The notes under the pieces: model-generated
Told to the model about the DNA's origin: nothing
Database searches by the model: none
What the model saw: only the letters and a program-made list of their open reading frames with translations
Program-made: the position numbers and the translations under genes
In this document: positions 38,001 through 51,240 of the stretch, one piece after another
Position numbering within the stretch: position 1 is the stretch's first letter
How the letters are laid out: every line of letters begins with the position of its first letter
NCBI RefSeq assembly: GCF_042242105.1
Contig: NC_092016.1
Location: 12,166,501-12,230,500, forward strand
Direction: 5' to 3'
Source: Pempheris klunzingeri
Taxonomy: Eukaryota > Chordata > Actinopteri > Acropomatiformes > Pempheridae
DNA length: 64,000 bases

Positions 38001-41000
38001 ACCTGGACTGGCTCCAAATGGTAACAGAGGAAAGGCTGCAGGGGTGCTAATGCTGGGAGGAGGTGATGCTTTGACTGTCCCCCACAAGAGATCATCACTG
38101 CAGATAGATACACAGATATATTTCAAATACTAATTCTGATTTGTGGCATCTTCTTTGTTATCTTTCTTATGCTGTTTGTCTGTAAATCATTGTGTTTGCT
38201 CTCTATCTTGGCCAAACAATGATTTGTAAGCTAAATTAAGCTTTCTTGTTTAAATGATGGTTAATACAAAAATTAAAAACAGCGAAACGTGGAACATGTA
38301 ACTAATCTGCAGTAGGATGTCGAATACATATACAGAATTAATTTAGCTTTTAATGCAGAAAAATACAAAACTGATGAAAAGAAATGGAAGAAATAGAGAA
38401 ATGTAAAAAATCCCAATTCCATTAGTTCACAGAAATACAGTGATTCAGAGATTAAACTACAAAATTGAACATATACAGTTTCTGAGTGAAAACATGTAGA
38501 GATAACTGGGTTTAAAAGGAATCCTCTGACTCCTGCGCTCAATGATGTGCTCAGTCTGCAGCACTGAAATAGCTTTCCCTCTACATGAGCTCTGAACTCA
38601 GGGTGAACCACAGTGTTTTTTCCACTTCTATTTAAAAGAAGTCTATCTGTAGACAGCAGGAGTCTCTGCCAAATTTCTCTTGGCAGAGGATTCAAAAGAC
38701 GTTCAATATAAAGGAATCCAACACGATGTGGGTCAAATCTCAATAACAAATGTTGCCTGAAGCCATCAACACTCCAGACAAGTGATAGTGTAGACTGTCT
38801 GGCCTACTGATGAGAAACTGAGTAATCCTGAGATTTCACACTTTCAGCGCATTCCATGCCATCTCCTAGCATTCAGCAGGTAAAGACAGACAGCAAATTA
38901 ACTCCTCTAATGTTCAACTAACCATTCAAGATACCTTAGCAACAGTTAGAAACCTTCACGCTGCGGACCTGACCGTCAACCCGTGACTTCGCTGTCCTCC
39001 AATGAGCTCGCTTCGCCGCAAAGGGGAGGAGGCAGCAGTAGGCAAATAAAGAGGGGGCTCGAACAAAGGGAGGAGGCTTCCGAAACATTACGTTGCCTCT
39101 GTCGGACCATCAGTATTCCCTCCACATCCACCGCTATCACTCTCCACACTCATTGAGAGCCTTGTGTGTAATTATTCTGTCACTTAACAGGCAGAACCCA
39201 TGCCCCATGAATGAAAACACCCATGCTCGACAATTATCATCAATGCTGGAGTATTTTCCTGGACTGGGGAAGCAGATTGAAGGCGAACCAATTTAATACA
39301 GATACACATTTTGCTGCCAATATTTCCTATAAACTGCGAAGGGAAATATGTTGGAATAACATTCAGGGAGAGGCCAGTCAAGTGCAATTCTCAGGAGCAT
39401 AAGCCCAATGTTTCACCTCCAAATTAATGTTCCTCCTCAGTGGCAGAGAGACTTCAGAGACACACGCACATCAATACATTTTTCTTCGTTTGATGCTGGG
39501 AGTTCAGTCAGTACTTTAAAGGTTAGCTGTATTGGTGAATGTAATGATTGGATTTTAAGAAGCAACCCACACATCCTAAATGCTGCGAGAATTATCACAC
39601 CTTAACACGACACTGGATTTTATTTTGAGTCAGTTGATGTGCATGAAAATGAAAAATAACTTCACAAAAATACACCTAAAGCACTCGAGGCATTACATTC
39701 ACACATAAGTAGCGCTAGCACAGTGTGCATTAGCTGGCCAAAACTCTGCAAACAGCTCCATAATCTTGCGGTTAAGTACCTGCACAGCGACCATGATCTC
39801 AATTAACCATGATATCAGTCAGTGAGTCAGTCATATCTTCTCTATTTTAACATCCTTGTCCTGTGCTGGTAATTCTTTTCAGAGTTTGAGAGCATACAGG
39901 GATGCTAACAATGCTATGCTCCAGTTTTATGCATCTTAGGCAGGGAAAAATAAATGAAAAAATAAAAATCACTCCTCCTTGTTCTGTCTCGACTCCATTG
40001 AATTACAGGATTGAAAGACCAATCTATTCTTAAGCATCAGGTACAGAAAGATTGCTTAAACCTAGTCATGGCTTTTAGCATGTCACATACTAATTCAAAT
40101 TCAAAAGGGATTTGCCAAAACTTTCTGATAAATGAGCCACAGTAAGTTGGTAAAACCTGACCCAGACAGAAAATGTCTTATGTTCTCAGCTTTTTGTAAC
40201 ATTCCATACAATCTGAAGTTGAGCCCACACAACATTACCCAATAATTCATCCTATTTGCTGGTGTTATATTCTTTGGCTGCTCACCCTCCCTATATGTCA
40301 ATGGAGAGTACCTCCCCCCAAGAGAGGCTATGTGTGGGCTGGTGGGTGCAACGAGTCACCTGCTGACTCCTCCACCCACAGGAACCATCCACTCCACTCT
40401 TGATACAAACATATGCAACATGCTGAGAAGATAACACACATAGGAATGTCTTTGTTCTACTAAAGCCAGTCAGGCTTTTGCAAGTCTTTCTCTAAACTGT
40501 ACGTTACACAGTTGAGATTTATGTGATTATGGTGTTTTGTACTTCACAAACCTAGATTAAGGCTTCAGGTATATGTACAAAAATATGCCACTTACTTGCT
40601 ATCTAATAATCTAATCTATTATACAACTCCATTAATTTTAGTATTTTTTTCACGCTGTGTGCACACATGCAGCAGAGTCTGACCAGCTTTTTTTACATTC
40701 CAGAGGAGGCAGAGAGCCAAGCGGCCTTTCCCACTGATATAACACTGTTGTCTTTCACAAGATGTTATAAAACACACTTCCAGAGAAATCAGGAGTCCAG
40801 CTCAAAATGCCTGGCTAATCGCATGAACGGCCCTCCATCCTCCCAAACCTTTGAACAGGCTAATCAAATATGCTCCCTCTCCCTTCAGAGGCCTAATCCC
40901 TCTTAGCAAGGATGTAAGAAACGTGCCACCTGCTTCCAGTCATACAGCTCGAGGCCTGACTGCCCTTGTGACACCACGCTGCCCTTAATCTCATAAACAA

Positions 41001-42251
41001 ATGCATAGCTTCAACTACATGCCACTACTGCATCTGGACTCGCCATAGCATACATACATATTTCAACCATCACTCACCAAACTCACAATCCTTTGATCTG
41101 GCTTGCAGGCTGGGATTAATAGACTTTGACCCACAATATCCATTAAAAATGACCTGTCTGGGGGTTGTGGAGAGGTGCCATGGAAAGAGTCACTGCTGCG
41201 GTTTAAAAATAGGAAACACTAGTTTGGAGGTTGCTCACATAATCTGAAATGATGTCTTGTGAAGAACCTTTTGGGAAACTGCATGTGAAGATGCGCTGAG
41301 TTTCTCTTAATTAGCTTACGTCACTGTTCTCTGTTGAGAGGGTGACGTACATGTGAAATGTATGAGGTTAAATTTTCTATGAAGCATCAAACTACACTGA
41401 CTTGTACTTGACATGTTAAATTCTCAACAGCATAAAAAAGCTGCATACATAAAAGCACAATTCAACAGTAACTAGTAAAGATCAATCATGTATTTTGTGA
41501 TGGAAAGAGTGCAAACAGTACAAACTGCCTACAGAATATTTTCAGGATCAAACCAGACCATCTTGATGTGTACTGGAAAAAGTAGAGCAGTAGTGTTCAG
41601 ATGGATCTGTATATTAAAGTTGCTTTTAATTTGCCGTTAAGTTGTAGTGGCCCATTCAGGTTAACATGGGCTGTTTAAAAAAAGGATGGAGATGTCAGGC
41701 TGCATTAGCATCCAGACAGACTCTGCACCCAGAGGATTCAGCAGTGCCGGGAAAATCAGTCATTAAATTTGCAGGCGCTCCACTGTCTGCTATGGGATGA
41801 GGGACCGCGTTTTATGGCCAGGATGCATTTACCACACCACTGGTTCATATTTCTGATTCATCCCACAGATAAGGAGTCGCCTGTAACATGTAACACAAAG
41901 GCCCAGGATGGTTTTGGTGAAGTTTAGATGTAAAAAGATGAACAATATATCTTTATTTCTAAATTTGAAAGAGATGCTGTGCCATCTTTGAACAGCAGGG
42001 TCTTTAAAGTGCCCATTCAATATTTACAGAATACTAATGAGGTACTGGCTTCCACAAAGGCTAAAAATACACATTTGCCTGTAGTTCATGCTTTGTCCTT
42101 CCTTCTGTATCTTTTTTTTTTTTTTTTTAAATTGTGAATAAGGGGTGTTCAAATTATTATACTGCTTTAAGAAATGTGTACACGTGCATGAAATGTACAT
42201 AATGCTATTATGAGGCTGTTCGATTCAATTCAATTAAATGAAAATCTACCT

Positions 42252-42562
42252 GCTGTGTGAAAGCCAGTGGACACTTTATCATGTTCACCTGTGCAATCTA
42301 ACTAAATCCAATACAACTATTTTAATGATGCCCATGATATATTTTTGACACTGATAGAGGTTTTAATTCAATTATGTTTTGTCATCGGTGTCATAGTTAG
42401 TTATGGTGTTGTACTGGACTGCATTGTATTCAGAAGTGTCTAATATTCTGCACCGCTCATGTATGTAAGTAGGGAGGACAATAAATGTCATGAAACATTG
42501 TAAACTTTCTGTTATATTAGATTGTCCAGGTGTACCTAATAAAGTGGCCAAGGAGTGTATAT
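42252..42562. mobile_element. MITE-like element with inverted ends (aataaagtggcc type), copy 1
   Basis: The left end gccagtggacactttatcat and the right end aataaagtggccaaggagtg are imperfect inverted repeats. The interior includes a tggactgcattgtatt phrase typical of a widespread fish element whose ends read like 'cactcagtggccactttatt'. Degenerate. Confidence 0.6.
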
Positions 42563-45500
42563 GACAACAGCTAATGTTTAAAGGATTTTAAAAACATTAG
42601 TACGCAAATATTTATAACATGTACTTCACAAATAATGTGCAATTTAATTCCTTATTTAAAAAAAAAAAAAAGCCGTTTTATTTTTATATTGTAAACTCTC
42701 TGGAAAAGATGTCTGCAAAACAAATTGCACCTTGCAATTTATGAATCTATTCAAGTTTGTTGTTGTTGCAGCCATTACCTGCGGCACACAGTATTCACAA
42801 TTGTTGCTTGGCCGTTATCTGTTTGATTGCTGTCGTGGCATTTGCCTCTCTTTTTTTCAGCTATAGCAGCTAAACACCGACTTTGTTTACAGCTCTTTGT
42901 TCATCTAATGTAAACAAAGGATTTTTGTTGTTTCTCATTTCAAGTGCCCTTCCCCCGTCTACCTTTTGTCTCTGAAAGCCCTGGTTTGTTGTTAGAAGCC
43001 TTCAATTGGAGCCTGGCTGGCCTGCCCCCTCTCTTGCCTCAAAGCCGGTTGCAGATGAAAAATTTATGACTGTATGCCTTGAAAACCTCACATTCCATTT
43101 GAAGTGCTGCTGCTGTTCCTCTGATGCTGCCCCCACTGATGGCGACTGCGTCTGCCGTCTTCATTCGACCAGCGCTTTTCCTCACAGTGGGAGTGCAAAT
43201 CAGGGAGTGAGGGTGGGACAGTGTCCATGGCTTTATACTCACGGTTATTCACTAATCAAGGGCTGATTTTTCATGGCTGTGTGCAAATAATAAGACATTG
43301 ATTAGCTGCGTTTAAAAAGTCTGTAAACTTGCCCCACACAGCCCTCCCACACCAATACATCTGCATTGTGCTCATACAGAAAAAATGGTTCATTATCCAT
43401 TGTTTCTTTCTAAATCTCAGGCAACACCTGTGATATTGCACTGTTACCCTTAATTGTAAAGGTTATGATTATCTGGATCCCATTTTATTTTTGCTGGACA
43501 TATAAATTACCATCCTTTGCTCAGTTAAATGTGATCATTGGGAGTAAAGTACATCATTGGGATAAACTGTTACATCTATTTTATACTCAGTTACTCAATT
43601 ACATCATTGCAGAATGTCTATTCTAATATGAATAACAATTCTTCCACATTGTCAGGGAAGTCTGATAAATCTTTAATGACGACAGGATTGGTACTATAGA
43701 CTCACTGTACTCAGTTAACTCTTTTTTTTTATTCTCAAAAACAATATAAAATAGACATTTTCAGGTCAAGCTTTGTTTCTTTTCTAAAATGAACGAGTCT
43801 CATGTGAACAAAAGGCATTTCCCCAAATAAATGTTCAAAAAGAAGCAAAAGGTAAAGTGGATCAATCTCCGCATTGCGAGGCGCATTAATGATTTAATGA
43901 GAATATTCACACATTTTAGAACTTTAAAATTTTAGGAACTGTAGCTGAAGCTTTGCAAAACTGCTGAAAAGCAAAATTGAGCTCAGGTTTAGATGTTGTT
44001 CATTACTGGCATTGTGTAATCTTCAATAATGTTATCGTGTAACGCTTCAGATATGATACTCACACTATTTTAAATAGGTGTGACACGTGTTTTCATTACG
44101 CGGGGGATGATTTAATCACCATAGTGACAATGACAACCCCTGTGACAGGACTGAATAACGTAGGTGTCGTTTCCCAGCATCTCTCCATCCTTCAGTATCC
44201 TGACAAAGGTGTTCTAACACGTCCCTTTGGACAGTTGGGATGTGCAAATAGAGGAAACAATAAAAACAATATGCTAAGGAGTGAATGAGTAACACCATAC
44301 ATTATTATTCACAACCATGTTTACAAGATGTATCCTCTCTCGAGAGTTACAGTGCACAAAGGCAGTTTCAAGTTTTACAAAATCTTTTCAAAATAGTAAA
44401 ACTTGAGGAAATCCTCAGCAGGATGATAATCAGTTAAAATATTTTTTTTGCTTTAATATTTGAGCCATATAGTGACATTAATAGTGATACAGTATATAGA
44501 AAATATCAATAATTTAGATTAGACTGAACACAAAGACTTCTTGTTTTCAAAGACCTTGGCAAAGCCTGCTCTCATGCATCAAGTCACTGTGGTTCCTAAG
44601 CAACAGGTAATTTCACACACACACACTGCTGTACATGCAGTAACAGCTTTTCATAGCGGGGTTTCGAGCCAATCTAAAGTCACATCAGATGGCAACCTTG
44701 AGCCACTCAATACTGGTCAAGCCTCTGTTCAAAGCTGGGGGCTGATGTCACACTTGTCACTGGAATAATTAGTTCAGGACAATGACGCACAATGAAGCGG
44801 CATTCATCTTCAGCAACAAGGTCTTCTCCAGCGCCACATGAATCAACATTCCCCTGCACAGCCTGCAGTTTCCAGGCACAGGCTCAGGTTGCGGAGTTTT
44901 AACGGTTATGATGAAAATCAGCCCATCACTAGATCCCCGTCAGGTTTTAGAGTCATCAAAATAGTCAGGCAAAACCTCACGCTCAGGTTTAAATGATTCA
45001 GAAAGACTGTGTGATAACATCATACTGCAACTGGAGACTATTCAGAGCGAAGTCAAAATTAGGTTATGTTTAAAAAACATAACAAGAGAATATTGCATGA
45101 ATTTTTATAGCGCTATTTTTTTTACCATAGTAACGTCTCAACAGTCAGCTGTAGGCACACTGATGAGTCAGTGTGATCATTATTTTCCAATACGTTGGCA
45201 TTAATTACTAACAGACACAAGCCTTTTAAATTTTGGAATTATGTTTTAACAAATCCCACGAAAAGACAAAAAAAAACAATTACTTGATCCCACTAATATG
45301 TGCTTTCTGCGTAGCCAAAGGCTGATGCAGTGTATTCCTCTGTACCACAGACCTATTAAAAACACATCATGTTGCTGTCCTTTCTTAATACGAACTTATT
45401 TCGTACTTTATTTTGAGTTGCTCACACATACACAGTACTACTGCAGTAAATACTAAAAAAATGTAGTCATCAACAACTGCACCATCTACTCCTGTTTCAA

Positions 45501-48500
45501 TAACATGCTAAAAATCACAGTTTAAGAAGTTTCCGCATACTCAGATCTATGCAGTAAATCACTTTACTTCCAGCAACTTAGTAAAGATTCAGCCAAGTGA
45601 AGTGGTGGTTATCTTATTATCCTTAAAAAAAAGCAAAACAATATATTTAAGACCAGTTTTGACAAGCACATTTGTTTTCAGTAAGGAGAAATGGGCTGTG
45701 GGGTAAAATCAAGGTTAGACTGACATGTTGTTGGTTTTCATCTTTTCATGGTATTTATTGATGGCAGAGGCAGATAGTGTGACTAGTTCTCAGTATTTTA
45801 CCTCACTGATAATCTTAAAAATCTATTTCCTGCAATAGATTGACCCTGACAAAGTGCAAATTATGACACACAAACAAGCAAATCAATCAATATCAAACAT
45901 CCGATGCATCTCATACCTAATATACACAAGTATTACTAATGACTTTACCAAAGCAGCACTACTTTCACGCCTAAATGGAATGGAAATGGAAACATTTGTT
46001 ACTGTATGCAGCACATCGTTTTCAGTCATCAAAGGCAGTCCAGCTCGCATCCTAAAAATGTATTTATTCATACACAATCTTCTGCCTGTCAGTACAGTAT
46101 ATAGCTGTTATGCGATGACAGGCAGTGAAATGCTATCCTTATCCTTACCTCAGACTTAGACCATGTTTTCATTTTGGTTTGGGGATTCAACAAAAAAAAA
46201 AAGCTCTGTGCTGTGCTGCAGCTGATGGACAACAACACACCACTGGCTCACTCTCACGGGACTCCAGGCTAGTCAATAATTCAGAGCGGGGCAAGAAATT
46301 TTATAAGGAAGCAGAAAGATAGTGGACAGTGAAAAAAAAAAAAAAACAGGATGGAAGAGCAAAGAGTAGATATGAGCGAGTAAGAAGGCAAACTGCTGCA
46401 TGCCTGTTTCTAACCCAGAGCAATAACATGTCAGCAGAGGCTTTCAGGGATTCTAGCTGTCAATCAACAAGGCACTCAGTACAGGGGAACGGTCAATATG
46501 AAGCACAGGAAAAGAGACGTTTTTCTTCCATTTTCTGTGGCTAGTCTTTTATCACAGAATAAACGTTACATGAGATAATATGTGAAGGAGCATGTTTGCT
46601 ACAGGTATAAAGGAGACACAAGTGCAGACAATAGATGCTGGAGCATTGATCTGTGTCAGCAGCGCAAATGCAAATCACTGCAGAGCTCATTTGCATGAGG
46701 AGTTAGCAGCATAATAACAGTATGAGTGATGATGTGTGATATTAAACAGGCCAGTAGCGTGTGTAAAACTGACATGTCTGACATACGATAGAGACAATGA
46801 TCTACAAAAAGAAATTCAACACAGGGTATGATGATTTGCTTTATGGAGGCTCAAAAACCTCAGGTAAATGTTGTACAAGAGGCAATTGGACATGAAAACA
46901 TGACTTCTAATAAAGATTGTTTTTAAAATCTAGGTTATAACTATAATCATTACAGGCAGTAAAAGAACAGTTATTGGACACGGGTGAAAACAAGAAACCT
47001 GGTCAATAAATCACTCTTCTGTTGCTGTATCTAGTTTTTCTGTTTGAATTATACTCTATGGGGCAGATTATGTTTTCCAGCATTCAGTGGAAACACAAAA
47101 AAACCTTACACACATTTAATGACACACTCCAGTAATTCACAAGATCACAACCTGATACCACAGAATAAATGTTATATCAGTGTCAGAACAAAGCAGCAGA
47201 CAAGTCTTTTTTTACTTTAAAGCGAACAGCCAAAGGCATGTAATGTCTGAATGTTGCTGCCTACTAAATAAAAGGAGGAGTCTCACAGTGCCGCACAGCT
47301 CTGTTCACCAGAGGCAGAAATTCCCAGCAGGTATGAGGTGGATCATTTGTCGTGATCAGGGCGCACTCTGAAAAATAATGACTTGGTACCTTATCTGTTG
47401 CGCATATCAAATGCTGCCAAATTGCAGTGTGATGGTGAGCACGGTAAAATTGAAAGATCCATTTCTCCATTTCTCAAATATTACAAATTCACAAAGTAAA
47501 TCTGAAAAATGCAATCTTTTTGGTTAGGTACTATATTATGTATGGATTCAAGAGACAACCTGACTTAATAAATTCAGGTTTCTTGTAGAATTTCACACAA
47601 ATTTTCCTCTACTGAACCTAAAATAAAATAATAATAAATGATAATAAATGTGTCTACTATTGTAATTAGCTACAATAACAACACTTCTGAACTGACAGTA
47701 CCTTTGGGGTCTGTTAAGCAAACTGGCCCTGAAGTGCCACTATCCTACCCCCATATGCGCGCCACCTCCCATCTACTCACTGGGGCACGTACATGCAAAT
47801 GACAATCTGTTACCATACTAATTAAGGTCTAGGTCACGTGAAAGAGAGCTGTGCGGCTCTTTGAGCTCAAACAGTTGTTTTAATGACCCAATCACGCTTT
47901 ACACCGCCTATCGAGGAAGATAAAGACTGTGATGTTATTTAAAGTATGCCAGAAATCATCTCTGAAGCAGCATTTCAGAACCTTGCAATAAAAACAGTAC
48001 GAAATAAGAGGCGACATGATGCATTCTGCCCTGCCCATATTATACCCACAGGGGTTTCCTTACTGGCTTATCGTCAAACCTCTCCGGGAAACATGACTCA
48101 GTCAGTCATCTGGGGAATCAATACCATGATGTCACTGTGACAGCAGGTGGATATCAAAACCAATACTGATAATACGTCAGGGACACTACAATCACAAATG
48201 CAGTAACATAATACTGGGCAGATGTTCCCAAAAAAGTGTATAAAAACACTATTGCTGGATGATTGCAATATTTCTTTCTTCCATGTGGGTAATTCAATAA
48301 TTCACTCTTGGTTGAGCTGCAGAAGTAACGCTGTAGAGTACAAACACAGTAGCAGGAGGTGACACAAATGTTGCTTTGACAATCAGCTCCCGTCTTTGAG
48401 AATCACTGGTTTCTTTTATCATTTGATCCTGACTGTGAAACACATCAGCTCAGATTATTTGAGAGTTTATTACAGGTGTTAGCACTACAGCAAATACTTG

Positions 48501-50105
48501 AGTTTAAGTATTACAAAACATGTTTTTTTTTTTTAAATGACAGCACTTTTTCTCATGTCAGTGTGTTTACTAAATCATGATTTATGGCTTCTAGCATTCC
48601 TCCTTTAATGTTGGATGAATATGTGTCTTTGTTCAGGCAGTGACATGTGGAGAGCAGCCTTTTGCTAATGGAGTCCGGCGTGACTGATCTTTGCAGGAGA
48701 CTTACGCGGTGTGACGGCACTACAGTCTCAGTGGGATTTACCGTCAGCTTCAGAGAACACCCAGTTTCCCGGTCATCTGGCCATTTGTGCTGTGACTTTT
48801 ACAAGTCATCATGCTGACCTCTTTCCTGTCTTCAAATCAATCACTGCAACCCATTAACAGTGATTGGATGGGTTTTAGAAACTCTAAATATCAAAGAAAT
48901 CTAACTTAGTGGTGCAAGTCAGTATATAACCCACACCTAAAACCTTAACATATTTTTAACATATATAAGGAGGTTATAAACAGCCTGCATGTAGCTATGT
49001 GATATTATCTCTTGTTACATCAAACTGTAATTAATATATTTACATCAACAGTGGAACATTTCCTCATCTTTTTTCTCTCATTGTTTGTCTGACTTGTTCA
49101 CAAGTAACCAAGAGCTTATTTCAGCTTCAGTAGAAACAACCAATTCTTACATTTTTTTTTTAATGAAAAGAAAATAGATATGATTGCTTTTGCACCCAGT
49201 GGAAGCAATGGGATCTTTAATATTGATCCAGCTTAGCTATAACCCAGTAGTCTGAGACTCAAGTCTCTGCTGCTGTAGGAATAAAGACTCTCTGACTTAG
49301 TTTGACTCATACTGCAAAAGATCAGATGTTGAGCAGCCACATACCCATCACTATAATATTAACATAAACAGCTAGCTATAAAAAGTGGGCTGTATTAGAA
49401 ATTAGTGTATTCTATTGCTTGTGTATATTACACACAGGTTTAATAATATTGTGAATCCCCTGAAATTTCAATGTACTTACTGTGCCAATGCAAATTCATG
49501 CTATTTGTTGTAATTATGACATAAAAAAAATCATCAGTTCAAAATAGAGACAAACAAAAAAGAATGTAAATCTAGCAGATTTCTACCTGTGTGGTTAATA
49601 AGCTGGTGTTCATTCATTCACCATTTTAAAGGCCCTCATGTAGCCTTAGAAACATCTCAGCATTGCAGAAATTCTCTCTCTCTCTGCCTTTTGTGCATAG
49701 CAGGATATTCCCCACAGCTTCTGATAACCGAGACAAGCTCTTGATTCAGCCTCATTCCAGCAGAGACGTGTGAAAGTCAAGCATCTCTGAACACACAGTG
49801 AGACACGTCTGCAGCCTCAGACTATGAATACATTATTCATCAGAAATATCCAACGCTTGCAAGACCGGGAGGCATCCACTCTTATGAAAAGTGGTCATAC
49901 TCCAGCCCTGTGGCACAAATGATGCTCTGCTGAAAGGCATGCAAAATAAGCACCAATAACACTGGGTTTACAAGAGTCACTGAAGGTTTGACTCCAGCCA
50001 TGGAAAATACAAAAAGGTTGGATGGCTTCCAATTTATATTGCTGTACAGCAAACAAAACAACAACAAAAAGCAGACGACAAACACACTATACATTTCTAA
50101 GCATT

Positions 50106-50125
50106 ACACACACACACACACACAC
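50106..50125. repeat. (CA)n microsatellite
   Basis: Ten ca/ac units. Confidence 0.85.
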
Positions 50126-50715
50126 TCATGCACACAGATGAAATATAAAATCTCTGCCCCCAATTAGCTCTTTTGGGACAATTTGGCAAATCTTTAATTT
50201 TGATAGCAATTATTTAAGGCATGCTGGGGTGAAATTCCATTTCATAATGGAAAAACTGTGAGATGTGAGAAATGCAAATCCACCATCAGAATGAAACAGG
50301 ACATGTTGCTTTGATGGAAAAAAAAAAAAAATCCATATTCATAGCTTGTTTTCTGAGATAAATCGTATGTGTATGTGCATATTTTCAGAGCAAACAGATG
50401 CCTTTCATTTTCTTTTCCAGTAAATTTGTTGTGTTTCCTTGATTTAAAAGCCAGGTCTAAAAGCTAAGTACAGTTAATTGGCAAAGTACAAAGTGAAAAA
50501 ACAAACAAATAAAGAACAAATAATGCTCTTGATTCCAGGAAGAAATAAAGGTCATGAAAACACATCAATATGATTGAACTTTCTACCCTCTAGTTTTAAA
50601 AGGTAATAAGATAAGCAACATCTGAAATTCAACAACAGACCAATAATCCACCACATTCACACACACGACCCACATCGCCAAAGCCCTTAAATTTATGCTC
50701 ACACAGACCACCCAA

Positions 50716-50720
<5 letters not shown>

Positions 50721-50749
<29 letters not shown>
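50721..50749. repeat. (CA)n microsatellite
   Basis: About fourteen uninterrupted ac units. Confidence 0.9.
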
Positions 50750-50752
<3 letters not shown>

Positions 50753-50828
50753 TGACAAAATAGAGGCCATGGCAAGGACATCATCTATCACACTGACACG
50801 CACCCAACACCCAAACTAATACAGACAT

Positions 50829-50857
50829 CAACACACACACACAACACACACACAAAC
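50829..50857. repeat. (CA)n microsatellite, interrupted
   Basis: ac units with two interruptions, 80 bp from another CA tract. Confidence 0.85.
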
Positions 50858-50995
50858 ACCATCTACAAGAGCAATAAACACCTGATATCAATAAGAGAGA
50901 GAATCCTTCCGCTGTTTGCTCTACAAACTGTTTCTTGTCATCCTTTTTATCTCATTGGGCTACTCACTACAACACAACATACAGCAATACACACC

Positions 50996-51240
50996 AAGCT
51001 AGCAATTTATTAGATACGCCTGTATAATCTCATGCAGTCCAATACAACAGATCACTACCTTTGTGAAGCTGAATGACCAGTTTTGGTGACACAGTCAGAA
51101 AGGTATTGATTTTCATTGATAATTTACATGCAGTGTATTATAATAAAAATAAAAAGGTCACATTTTGTCCCACATTCATGCACATGTGGGGACATTAGTT
51201 TGTAAAGGTGCACCTAATAAACTGGTAGTTCAGTTTAAGT
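50996..51240. mobile_element. MITE-like element with inverted ends, copy 2
   Basis: The left end tttattagatacgcctgtat, a tcatgcagtccaatacaaca phrase and the right end aggtgcacctaataaactgg correspond to the same family as the element at 42252-42562, in a different state of decay. Confidence 0.55.

Larger units (their letters stand above)
34001..46000. other. No recognisable gene
   Basis: 12 kb without a supported exon. It includes a palindromic repeat element (34740-35090), the window's longest open frame (35026-35547 plus, 173 codons, starting inside that repeat), a 158-codon minus frame at 38749-38273 and a MITE-like element at 42252-42562. GC-richer, CNE-like blocks occur near 35.2-35.5, 37.5-37.7 and 43.0-43.25 kb. 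Confidence 0.4.
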
